Source of the DNA: an uncultured Hyphomicrobiales bacterium
GTDB taxonomy: Bacteria; Pseudomonadota; Alphaproteobacteria; Rhizobiales; Beijerinckiaceae
Direction: 5' to 3'
Length of the DNA stretch: 6,548 nucleotides
NCBI GenBank assembly: GCA_903932565.1
Contig: CAIZGQ010000451.1
Span: forward strand, 1-6,548
Made by a program: the position numbers and the translations under genes. The notes below the pieces were generated by a model that was given only the letters and a program-made list of their open reading frames with translations, did not search any database and was not told where the DNA came from. Shown here in pieces: positions 1 through 5,463 of the stretch (positions are counted from its first letter, which is position 1; each line of letters starts with the position of its first letter).

Positions 1-385
1 CCATCGCGATCTTCGACCCTGAGCCAAGACCAAAGAACAGGACGAACAAGGGAAACAACAGGATCGTTGGCACCGAATAGAGCGCACTGAAAAACGGATC
101 GAACACCTGAATCGTGAACCGGTTACGGGCAATGAAGTATCCGATCAGAACGCCACTGATGGCAGCGATCAGAAAGGCCATCAAAAGCTCATATAATGTG
201 ATGAGTAGATCCGGCCAAAAGGCCCCTGTGTGGATCAGGTTCCACAAGTCCGCCATCGTTTGATGGAACGGCGGCAGCAGCAATGGGCTGACAAGATGAA
301 ACACGCTGGCATAATACCAGCCGATGCCGCAGCACAGCACAAAGACAACCGGCACGATGCGCGAAATGGCTGTATCCGACATCAT
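1..385 (-). CDS. ABC importer permease, N-terminal half (cut by window edge)
   Basis: This is an inner-membrane permease subunit of a nitrate/sulfonate/taurine-type importer (SsuC/TauC-like, BPD_transp_1 fold). I translated it by hand: 128 residues are visible and the frame is open to the window edge. Members are usually about 250-270 residues, so about half is present, and the EAA loop that contacts the ATPase lies outside. Predicted membrane segments are near residues 10-27, 61-86 and 98-120. Family-like stretches are 'DLLITLYELLMAFLIAA' at 59-75 and 'SVPTILLFPLFVLFFGLGSG' at 104-123. The start ATG (383-385) overlaps the ATPase stop as ATGA, and a second ATG follows at once. No clear Shine-Dalgarno sequence precedes it, which suggests translational coupling to the ATPase. 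The substrate cannot be told from this part. Confidence 0.9.
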   Translation of the reverse strand, partial: MMSDTAISRIVPVVFVLCCGIGWYYASVFHLVSPLLLPPFHQTMADLWNLIHTGAFWPDLLITLYELLMAFLIAAISGVLIGYFIARNRFTIQVFDPFFSALYSVPTILLFPLFVLFFGLGSGSKIAM

Positions 386-1194
386 GGATCAGCGCTCGCA
401 GAGAGGCCGAAAGAGGCCTTCATCGTCGCCACAACTTCGTCATGCAGCAATTCGTACAGCTCATTGCGCAAGTTGGTGAGTTTCGACGATGTCATGAAGG
501 ATCGCGGCCGCGGATGCGGCTCGCCAACGCTCAGAACCTGCTTGATGCGGCCCGGTCGTGCGCTGAAAACGGCGACGCGGTCCGCGAGAAAAACCGCTTC
601 CGTCAGGCTGTGCGTGACAAAAACAATCGTCTTGCCGCCTTTGGCCAAGAGCACAGAAAGCTCTTCTCCCAGAACCATGCGCGTCTGCTCATCGAGCGCG
701 GCGAACGGCTCATCCATGAGGATGATATCCGTATCAAGGGCTAGCGCGCGGGCGAGCTGGATGCGCTGCTTCATGCCGCCCGACAATTGGCGCGGATAAT
801 GATTGGCAAAATCGTCCATACCCACAAGCGACAGGGCAGCCCGCGCACGCTCATCACGATCCTTGCGCGGCGCTCCCTGGAACGCGAGGCCGAGCTTGAT
901 GTTGTCCAGAGCCGTGCGCCACGGCATCAATGTGTTTTCCTGAAACACGAAAGCCATGGTCTTGGGCAATGGACCGCGCACCGGCACATGATCAATAAAG
1001 ACGTCGCCGGTTGTGGCGCGCGACAATCCCGCGATGATGTTGAGGAGGCTGCTCTTGCCGCATCCACTTGGCCCAATGAGGCACAACAGCTCGCCCTTTT
1101 CGATTGTCAGCGACGCTTCCTGCAGCGCCACAATCGGATTGGCATTCAGGACGCCGAACGATTGCGACACTGAACGTATCTCTATGCCAGACAC
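382..1194 (-). CDS. ABC importer ATPase, nitrate/sulfonate/taurine type
   Basis: This cytoplasmic ATPase subunit powers the importer together with the adjacent permease. At 270 residues it has the usual family length, and every nucleotide-binding motif is intact: Walker A GPSGCGKSS at 41-49, Q-loop Q85 in 'FVFQENTLMPW', signature LSGGM at 137-141, Walker B IILMDE at 157-162, D-loop AALD at 165-168 and H-loop H195. 'LMPWRTALDNI' after the Q-loop is typical of the SsuB/TauB/NrtD group. The start is GTG at 1192-1194, chosen because a GGAGGAA ribosome site lies a few bases upstream. A nearby ATG at 1208-1210 is in another frame. The gene overlaps the permease by four bases. It is divergent from the binding-protein gene across about 325 bp, so the importer is split into two transcription units. 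The substrate is unknown. Confidence 0.95.
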   Translation of the reverse strand: MSGIEIRSVSQSFGVLNANPIVALQEASLTIEKGELLCLIGPSGCGKSSLLNIIAGLSRATTGDVFIDHVPVRGPLPKTMAFVFQENTLMPWRTALDNIKLGLAFQGAPRKDRDERARAALSLVGMDDFANHYPRQLSGGMKQRIQLARALALDTDIILMDEPFAALDEQTRMVLGEELSVLLAKGGKTIVFVTHSLTEAVFLADRVAVFSARPGRIKQVLSVGEPHPRPRSFMTSSKLTNLRNELYELLHDEVVATMKASFGLSASADP

Positions 1195-1198
1195 GACG

Positions 1199-1205
1199 TT
1201 CCTCC
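1199..1205 (-). promoter_or_regulatory. Shine-Dalgarno site fixing the GTG start of the ATPase
   Basis: Read on the minus strand this is GGAGGAA, ending four bases before the GTG at 1192-1194. It is a near-perfect anti-16S match and justifies the GTG start over the out-of-frame ATG at 1208-1210. Confidence 0.8.
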
Positions 1206-1236
1206 GTCATAGTGACGCGCGGTCCGTGAGGCGGCC

Positions 1237-1258
1237 TGCTGGACTTGTTGTTCCAGCA
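1237..1258. repeat. Inverted repeat, candidate operator or 5' UTR hairpin of the ATPase-permease unit
   Basis: There are perfect 7-bp arms, TGCTGGA and TCCAGCA, with an 8-bp spacer. The repeat lies about 43-64 bp upstream of the ATPase GTG. That position suits either a repressor or activator site at the promoter or a hairpin in the leader. Function is inferred from position only. Confidence 0.4.
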
Positions 1259-1291
1259 AACGTGGCCCTACGGGCAAACCTGTCACGATCT

Positions 1292-1310
1292 GAGCCATCT
1301 TCCGTGGCTC
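1292..1310. repeat. Inverted repeat, candidate operator in the divergent region
   Basis: There are perfect 6-bp arms, GAGCCA and TGGCTC, separated by 7 bp, near the first third of the divergent region. The right arm overlaps an alternative pairing of GTGG at 1304-1307 with CCAC at 1314-1317, so two exclusive hairpins are possible in RNA. No binding protein can be named. Confidence 0.3.
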
Positions 1311-1429
1311 TTTCCACAACACCACCACGTACCGATGGGTGGGCTGTGTGGTTCATTATGCGGACGACTACAAAGACAAGTGGGATGGGGTGTCAAGCCA
1401 ACCTCGCAGCCTGTTGACCTGCTATTGCC

Positions 1430-1458
1430 TTGCCGCACGAGCCCCCAACGCCTAGATT
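1430..1458 (+). promoter_or_regulatory. Weak sigma-70-like promoter candidate for the binding protein
   Basis: TTGCCG at 1430-1435 and TAGATT at 1453-1458 are separated by 17 bp, each matching four of six consensus bases. Transcription would start near 1465, leaving a leader of about 55 nt. The match is weak, and activator help would be expected. Confidence 0.25.
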
Positions 1459-1519
1459 TGAACTTAACAGACCAACGCTGCCCTGTTCGAGCAGATGATA
1501 TGGTTGTCGGGAGGATGCC

Positions 1520-2509
1520 ATGGCGACGTATTTTCAAGGCGAAGGGCTTTTGAGCCGCCGCGCTGTGATGGCGGGTGCTGGTGCGGTTGCTACCGCGCCA
1601 TTCTTCGCCGCTCCCGCGCATGCCGCGACCACACTGCGGGTCGGCAAATCCGTCTCTGAGTCCATCGGCTTCACCCCGGTCGATATTGGGTCCAAACACG
1701 GGATCTTTCAAACGCTCGGCATCAACCCGGAGATCACGGGTTTTGGGGGCGGTGCAAAGATGCACCAGGCGCTCGCTGCCGGTGGGCTCGACATTGCGAT
1801 CGGGTCAGGGCCCGACCTCCCCTTTATCGTCAAGGGCGAACCTGCCCGCGCGGTTAGCGTCATCGTCGATGCGCCCGCTTATTTGCTCGTGCTTGCACGC
1901 GCTGACGGGTCGATCAAAACGATTGCAGACCTGAAGGGCAAAACGGTCAATGTTGCCTCCCTCGCCTCCATGACGGGATGGCTCGGCGCGAAGCTTTGGC
2001 AATCGCAGGGCTGGGCCGCGTCAGATCTGAAATTCACGGTGGGGCCGCCCACCACAGGACTGGCGCTTCTGCGCTCAGGCCAGGCGGATGCGATGATCAC
2101 CGACGGCACCTTCGCGCTGAAGGCCGAGGAAGAAGGCAACGGCAAGATCATCTACAATTGCGGGGCGCTGGCGCCGGTTTTTCACACCCATATGATCTTC
2201 GCCTCAGATGCGCTGATTGCCAGCAACCCGGATGCGATCCGCGCCTTTTTAAAAGGCTGGTATCAAACGATCGCCTTCATGAAAGCCGACAGGGCTCGCA
2301 TGATCGCCGATATCGTCGATGTGCTCGGCCTGGACACAAATGTCGCGACAAAATCGGTTGACGCGTTCACGCCGATCTTTCGAACGGACGGGCGTTTCTC
2401 CCCAGCCGCCATGGCTGTCCTGTCAAAATCATTCGTCGAGGTTGGTGCGCTGACGGGCGAGCCGGCCGACCTCGGCAAACTTTACACCGAAGCTTATTTG
2501 CCGGGCTAA
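1520..2509 (+). CDS. Tat-exported periplasmic solute-binding protein of the importer (SsuA/TauA/NrtA-like)
   Basis: This is the substrate-capturing subunit, a periplasmic type II binding protein of the NMT1/THI5-like group, 329 residues long. The N-terminus carries a twin-arginine signal: 'LSRRAVMAG' at 11-19, a hydrophobic Ala/Gly stretch, and a likely signal-peptidase site after AHA at 33-35. A Tat signal implies that the protein folds before export. The mature part opens with 'TTLRVGKS'. It then has 'GGGAKMHQALAAGGLDIAIG' at 76-95 and 'DLKGKTVNVAS' at 137-147, both characteristic of the family. The start ATG follows a GGGAGGA ribosome site at 1509-1515, and a later start would destroy the Tat signal. 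It is divergent from the ATPase-permease unit, which is presumably its partner. The ligand is unknown; sulfonates, aromatic acids, nitrate-like anions and pyrimidines all occur in this family. Confidence 0.94.
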   Translation: MATYFQGEGLLSRRAVMAGAGAVATAPFFAAPAHAATTLRVGKSVSESIGFTPVDIGSKHGIFQTLGINPEITGFGGGAKMHQALAAGGLDIAIGSGPDLPFIVKGEPARAVSVIVDAPAYLLVLARADGSIKTIADLKGKTVNVASLASMTGWLGAKLWQSQGWAASDLKFTVGPPTTGLALLRSGQADAMITDGTFALKAEEEGNGKIIYNCGALAPVFHTHMIFASDALIASNPDAIRAFLKGWYQTIAFMKADRARMIADIVDVLGLDTNVATKSVDAFTPIFRTDGRFSPAAMAVLSKSFVEVGALTGEPADLGKLYTEAYLPG

Positions 2510-2523
2510 CCTGCAAACCCGGC
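2500..2523. terminator. Hairpin between convergent genes, possible weak bidirectional terminator
   Basis: There are perfect 6-bp GC arms, GCCGGG at 2500-2505 and CCCGGC at 2518-2523, around the binding-protein stop codon. Only 18 bp separate the convergent stop codons, so a shared termination signal would be expected here. Neither side has a T-tract, so an intrinsic terminator is uncertain. Confidence 0.35.
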
Positions 2524-2527
2524 GCAA

Positions 2528-3496
2528 TCAGGTGCGCGTTTCGCGATTGATCATCTGGTCGAAGCGCCCCTCCTGGAAGCGGCGAATGTTGCCGACGATC
2601 TGCTCGATGCTGTCATCCGCGTAGGTGTCATAAAACCCGCCGTTGTGCGGTGTCAGGATCAGGTTTGGCGCATCCCAGAGTGGATCATCCGCGGGCAACG
2701 GCTCCTTCTGGGTGGCGTCAAGCGCAGCACCCGCCAGATGTCCGGATTTAAGAGCTGCGATCAACGCCGCCTCGTCCAGCACGCCGCCGCGCGCAATATT
2801 GACGAGGTAGGATCCCGGCTTCATGGCGCCAAGCACCTGCGCGTTGACGATCTCACGCGTGGCATCCTCCAGCGGGATGAGAAGCACGAGAAAATCGAGA
2901 TCCGCGACGGATGCTGTCAGATCATCACGCGGTGCAAAACTGTGAAATCCGGGCAGATCGCGCGGGGTTCGCGTGATGCCAACCACATGCATGCCAAGCG
3001 CCGCCAGTCGCGGGGCAAGATCTTCTGCAATCAGACCAACGCCCAGAATGCCGACCCGCTTCTTGTGGAGGACCTTGATGCGGAACCGATCGTAGACATG
3101 GTTGTCGCGTGCCCGCACCGAGCGGGGAAAGTCGCGAACCATCGCCAACATGTGAAGGATTGCGACTTCCGAGAGCGGCGCGCCATGGATGCCGCGCGTT
3201 GAGGTCACAATCACGTCGCGCCCCAGATGCGGCTGATCAACAATGCCATCAACACCCGTTCCAAAGGCGTGGACCCATTTCAAACGTTGGCTGCCCTCGA
3301 ACACGTCTTCCGTCAGGGCCGCTCCGAACGCCATGAAGATCTCGGCGTTTGGGAGCTCGACTCGGGTTTCGTCCAGTGTGGAGACCGTCGTGATCTTCAG
3401 CGTCGGATAAGCAGCACGGATGAGGTGCTCGTATTGAAATCTGAACGATGCCGGCCACGGCAGCATGATGAGAATATCGTGAATTTTTGCGGTCAT
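2528..3496 (-). CDS. D-2-hydroxyacid dehydrogenase, probably NADP(H)-preferring
   Basis: This cytoplasmic oxidoreductase interconverts a 2-keto acid and a D-2-hydroxy acid, as in the glyoxylate/hydroxypyruvate reductase family. With the chosen start it has 322 residues, the usual length. The Rossmann motif is 'GILGVGLIAEDLA' at 149-161, with Ala at the third glycine position. The second strand ends 'VVGITRTPR' (171-179) rather than in the acidic residue typical of NAD enzymes, which suggests NADP(H). The catalytic triad is present: R236 in 'NIARGGVLDE', E265 in 'DATQKEPLP' and H284 in 'LTPHNGG'. The ATG at 3494-3496 was chosen because GGGAG lies nine bases upstream. The ATG at 3503-3505 abuts that site, and the longest frame starts at 3571 with a non-family extension. 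The gene is divergent from the LysR gene, the usual position of a LysR target. Exact substrate unknown. Confidence 0.94.
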   Translation of the reverse strand: MTAKIHDILIMLPWPASFRFQYEHLIRAAYPTLKITTVSTLDETRVELPNAEIFMAFGAALTEDVFEGSQRLKWVHAFGTGVDGIVDQPHLGRDVIVTSTRGIHGAPLSEVAILHMLAMVRDFPRSVRARDNHVYDRFRIKVLHKKRVGILGVGLIAEDLAPRLAALGMHVVGITRTPRDLPGFHSFAPRDDLTASVADLDFLVLLIPLEDATREIVNAQVLGAMKPGSYLVNIARGGVLDEAALIAALKSGHLAGAALDATQKEPLPADDPLWDAPNLILTPHNGGFYDTYADDSIEQIVGNIRRFQEGRFDQMINRETRT

Positions 3497-3628
3497 GCCC
3501 ACCATCTCCCAATCGACGTGCCAGCTTTGTGACACTTTTGCACCTGCGTTTATCGCGCGCTCCCGGTGCACGCAACCTGGCCCACGTCACCTAGGGGAAG
3601 CGCCACGACACCACCACCGCCAATCATC

Positions 3629-3643
3629 TGGCACTATAAGTGC
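3629..3643 (+). promoter_or_regulatory. Sigma-54 (RpoN)-like -24/-12 element
   Basis: TGGCAC-TATAA-GTGC matches the RpoN consensus TGGCAC-N5-TTGC at nine of ten positions. The invariant GG (3630-3631) and GC (3642-3643) are at the correct 12-bp offset, and a pyrimidine precedes the T. It would direct transcription rightwards from about 3655 toward the LysR gene. I found no convincing NtrC or NifA upstream site. The element also coincides with the dyad GCACT-ATA-AGTGC, so it may instead be an ordinary operator. Confidence 0.35.
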
Positions 3644-3649
3644 GTGCAG

Positions 3650-3655
3650 ATTAGA
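3650..3655 (-). promoter_or_regulatory. Candidate -10 hexamer for the dehydrogenase promoter
   Basis: On the minus strand this reads TCTAAT, five of six matches to TATAAT. It puts the start near 3643 and the centre of the FNR-type box near -43, close to the -41.5 of class II activated promoters. No good -35 is present, as expected if an activator replaces it. Confidence 0.35.
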
Positions 3656-3679
3656 CGATACGTGAAAACCACAGCACTA

Positions 3680-3693
3680 TTGATCAGGATCAA
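3680..3693. promoter_or_regulatory. FNR/ANR/FixK-type anaerobic box
   Basis: TTGATCAGGATCAA is a perfect match to the FNR-family consensus TTGAT-N4-ATCAA. The dyad is in fact 6+6 with a 2-bp centre. Regulators of this group (FNR, ANR, FnrN, FixK) activate or repress genes in response to low oxygen. It lies 184 bp from the dehydrogenase start and about 297 bp from the LysR start, with TATAAT-like hexamers at suitable distances on both sides. It could therefore act on either gene or both. Confidence 0.7.
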
Positions 3694-3716
3694 CCTCTAA
3701 ATAAAAATTTGATAAA

Positions 3717-3722
3717 TAAAAT
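3717..3722 (+). promoter_or_regulatory. Candidate -10 hexamer facing the LysR gene
   Basis: TAAAAT matches TATAAT at five of six positions and would give a start near 3728-3729. The FNR-type box would then centre at about -42, again near the class II position. The resulting leader before the LysR ATG is about 260 nt. The stretch is AT-rich, so chance hexamers are likely. Confidence 0.3.
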
Positions 3723-3749
3723 GGATACATTGAGGCGTGAACGTTTTAT

Positions 3750-3771
3750 ACCTTATGGCACAGGATAAGGT
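3750..3771. repeat. Inverted repeat, candidate operator or leader hairpin
   Basis: There are perfect 7-bp arms, ACCTTAT and ATAAGGT, with an 8-bp spacer. The repeat lies just downstream of the candidate rightward start, where a repressor would block transcription or an RNA hairpin would form. Its right half is also the first copy of the direct repeat at 3753-3772 and 3802-3821. Confidence 0.4.
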
Positions 3772-3821
3772 TGCTTTAGAGAGAAGCTGCGGGTTTGAGG
3801 ATTACGACACGGGATAAAGTT
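3753..3821 (+). repeat. Pair of 20-bp imperfect direct repeats, 49 bp apart
   Basis: The copies at 3753-3772 and 3802-3821 agree at 16 of 20 positions, with the core CAC-n-GGATAA-n-GTT. All four differences are transitions. The 49-bp offset is not a multiple of three, which argues against a coding duplication. It may be a pair of protein-binding sites, possibly for the adjacent LysR protein. Confidence 0.4.
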
Positions 3822-3989
3822 AAACGTCCTATCAAGCCCGCCGCACAGAAGATGTTTCTTCGGTTTTGCAGCTTTTTGGTGTGCACCAGCAAATAATCAA
3901 TGGCAGCTGAAACTTTCGTGCCGTAAAACTGTTAGCTAAGAAGTGGCGTCCAGCGTTAACTTTCATTCAGTAAGCACTAGGATCAAAAT

Positions 3990-5261
3990 ATGCCCCCGAC
4001 CGCGTCGCCAACACTTCGGCAACTGCGGGCTCTCGTTGCGGTGGCAGCAACGGGGAGTGTAGGAGGAGCGGCAGCCGACATGGGCTTGTCGCAACCCGCA
4101 GTCACACAGGCCATTGCCAAGCTTGAGAGCATCATCGGCGTTGATCTGCTGCGCCGCAGCCGAACGGGTTCGTTTTTAAGCCCCGCGGGCGAGCAATTTT
4201 TACCGCGCGTGCAAAAGTGTTTTCGCAAACTTGAACTAGCGCTGGCGGAGCCCTGCGAGGGGTATACGTTTGCAACTGCGGCCCAGGCGCCGACGCTGAT
4301 CGGCAAGCTGACAGATACCCATTTGCGCAGCCTCATCGCGATTGCGGATGCCGCATCGTTTCAATTGGCTGCCCGCCATCTCGATATTTCCGAGCCATCG
4401 CTGCTCCGATCAGCCCGCGATCTGGAGCATGTTCTCGGCATTGAAATATTTCAGCGCTCGCAACACGGGGTCACAACGACCCTTATTGGAACAGAATTGG
4501 CGCGGCGAATTCACATCGCGCTGCGCGAAGTCGACTACGGTCTTGAAGATGTGGCCAGTTTCAACACAAGCGCGGAAACACGTCTGGCCATTGGTATTAT
4601 TCCACTCTTCACCGGCACAGTGGTGTCAGCTGCAGTTGAGGAATTTATCCAGCATTATCCAAACGCCCGCATCGAAGTGAGAGATGGGACCTATGATTCC
4701 CTTCTGTCGGATCTTCGTTCAGGCTCGGTGGACATTCTGATCGGCAACATGCGGTGCCCGGAATGGGTGACGGACGTTGTTGAGCACACCTTCTTCACAG
4801 ACCCTTTCCGCGTTGTGGCACGGGCCGATCATCCATTGGCGGAGCTTCGCCGCCCGCTGACGATTGAAGACTTTGCAAGCTACCCATGGGTCTTGCCGCC
4901 CCTTGGCGCGCCCCGACGGGAGAGCTTTCTCCAATTGTTCGCAGACCTGGAACATCCGCCGCGGATTGCGGTGGAAACCAATGCGCCCGCGCTGCACCGC
5001 ACGATTTTGTTTGCATCCGATTGCCTCGCCATTTTGACCCAGCGCGAAGTCGCCATTGAAATGCGCACAGGCCGCAACCGCCTGACCGTCCTGTCGGCAC
5101 CCAGGCTTACGGGCATGGATGTGAAGGGCTACGCCACACGCTCCGACTGGCAAGCTACGCCGCTGCAGTTGTTCTTTCTCGAAGCGCTCAAGCGTCATGC
5201 TGAGACTGCTGACCCAAACCGGCATCTGGAACATCGGGCCCGCGCGTCGGGATGGTCGTGA
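3990..5261 (+). CDS. LysR-type regulator with two tandem winged-HTH domains
   Basis: This DNA-binding regulator has 423 residues, against about 300 for a normal LysR protein. The extra length is a second N-terminal winged-HTH. Unit 1 spans about 8-67 with its linker helix to about 87 ('SQPAVTQAIAKLE' at 34-46, 'SPAGEQFL' at 64-71). Unit 2 spans about 107-167 with its helix to about 190 ('SEPSLLRSARDLE' at 134-146, 'GIEIFQRSQHG' at 150-160). They align without gaps at an offset of 100 residues, with 17 of 56 identities by hand count. The effector domain at about 195-400 resembles the GbpR group ('EVRDGTYDSLLSDLRSGSVD', 'HPLA', 'YPWVLPPLG'). The start ATG has AGGA seven bases upstream. It is divergent from the dehydrogenase gene, its likely target, and may also control the importer (inference). 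The effector is unknown. Confidence 0.93.
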   Translation: MPPTASPTLRQLRALVAVAATGSVGGAAADMGLSQPAVTQAIAKLESIIGVDLLRRSRTGSFLSPAGEQFLPRVQKCFRKLELALAEPCEGYTFATAAQAPTLIGKLTDTHLRSLIAIADAASFQLAARHLDISEPSLLRSARDLEHVLGIEIFQRSQHGVTTTLIGTELARRIHIALREVDYGLEDVASFNTSAETRLAIGIIPLFTGTVVSAAVEEFIQHYPNARIEVRDGTYDSLLSDLRSGSVDILIGNMRCPEWVTDVVEHTFFTDPFRVVARADHPLAELRRPLTIEDFASYPWVLPPLGAPRRESFLQLFADLEHPPRIAVETNAPALHRTILFASDCLAILTQREVAIEMRTGRNRLTVLSAPRLTGMDVKGYATRSDWQATPLQLFFLEALKRHAETADPNRHLEHRARASGWS

Positions 5262-5289
5262 CAACGCCGAGTGCCAGCGACGTTGCAGC

Positions 5290-5368
5290 ATCACGTCGGC
5301 GTGATTAAAACCTGATCTGGCGTGACGGCCTGTTCACGCGTTCCGCTGGGCCTGTCGCGCTCACGTGA
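5290..5368. repeat. Cluster of CGTGA/TCACG motifs
   Basis: The pentamer CGTGA or its complement occurs at 5291, 5300, 5321, 5334 and 5361, the last as TCACGTGA. GGCGTGA is repeated at 5298-5304 and 5319-5325, exactly 21 bp apart (two helical turns). The motifs pair into inverted repeats at 5290-5305 and 5320-5339. This could be an operator array or simply two 3' hairpins of the LysR transcript. Confidence 0.4.
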
Positions 5369-5448
5369 TGGGTTGCGCAAGGCAAAGCCCTAGTCGCCAG
5401 AAATTTAAAAGTTTAATTTGACCTTCATTGGCATGAACGACGACGCTA

Positions 5449-5463
5449 GGCTGAACATCAGCC
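5449..5463. repeat. Perfect dyad just upstream of the membrane-protein gene
   Basis: GGCTGA-ACA-TCAGCC has 6-bp arms and a 3-bp centre and ends 28 bp before the ATG at 5492. The position fits an operator overlapping the transcription start or a short hairpin in the leader. Confidence 0.4.

Larger units (their letters stand above)
1195..1519. promoter_or_regulatory. Divergent control region between importer ATPase and binding protein
   Basis: This 325 bp gap has no credible gene. It must hold the promoters for both halves of the importer. Visible structure: inverted repeat TGCTGGA/TCCAGCA at 1237-1243 and 1252-1258; GAGCCA/TGGCTC at 1292-1297 and 1305-1310; GCCC/GGGC at 1265-1268 and 1272-1275; and a purine/pyrimidine-skewed stretch at about 1314-1351 where CCACA and TGTGG can pair. 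I saw no TPP or guanidine (ykkC-I) riboswitch signature. The regulator and transcription starts are not identifiable by eye. Confidence 0.6.
3497..3989. promoter_or_regulatory. Long AT-rich divergent control region between dehydrogenase and LysR gene
   Basis: This 493 bp gap is markedly AT-rich from about 3650 to 3980, unlike its flanks, and holds no credible gene. It contains a perfect FNR/FixK-type box (3680-3693), a sigma-54-like element (3629-3643), TATAAT-like hexamers facing both ways, an inverted repeat (3750-3771), a 20-bp imperfect direct repeat pair (3753-3772 and 3802-3821), a dyad TGGTG-TG-CACCA (3877-3888) and the 8-bp palindrome TTAGCTAA (3932-3939). Two tiny open frames (ATG at 3721, 15 codons; ATG at 3755, 20 codons) lack ribosome sites. 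The leader before the LysR start could be as long as about 260-335 nt. Confidence 0.7.

Noticed and set aside
230..799. Long rightward ORF opposite the permease and ATPase
   Set aside because: It is antisense to two genes with full family motifs. Its composition (Arg/Ser/Thr-rich, no pattern) is that of a shadow.
992..1210. Leftward ORF starting at the ATG at 1208-1210
   Set aside because: It lies out of frame with the ATPase, has no family-like content, and the GGAGG site serves the GTG at 1194 better.
1195..1519. Riboswitch in front of the importer genes
   Set aside because: I looked for TPP and guanidine-I (ykkC) core sequences, which accompany similar importers, and saw neither.
3497..3571. 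N-terminal extension of the dehydrogenase to an ATG at 3571
   Set aside because: The extra 25 residues lie ahead of the family N-terminus, and the ATG at 3494-3496 has a well-spaced ribosome site.
3631..3643. GCACT-ATA-AGTGC as an NtrC site
   Set aside because: The NtrC half-sites need a longer gap (GCAC-N7-GTGC). Here the gap is five, so the spacing is wrong.
3721..3817. Two tiny ORFs (ATG at 3721, 15 codons; ATG at 3755, 20 codons) that could be leader peptides
   Set aside because: Neither has a ribosome site or a regulatory codon run, and the repeat that crosses them is not in codon register.
3848..3877. GAAGA-TGTT-TCTTC hairpin followed by T-runs, a possible small-RNA terminator
   Set aside because: The stem is only five weak pairs and the T-runs are interrupted. 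Without transcript data it cannot be called.
5418..5446. Sigma-70 promoter from TTGACC for the membrane-protein gene
   Set aside because: The -35 is good, but at 16-18 bp spacing the -10 position is GC-rich with no TATAAT likeness.
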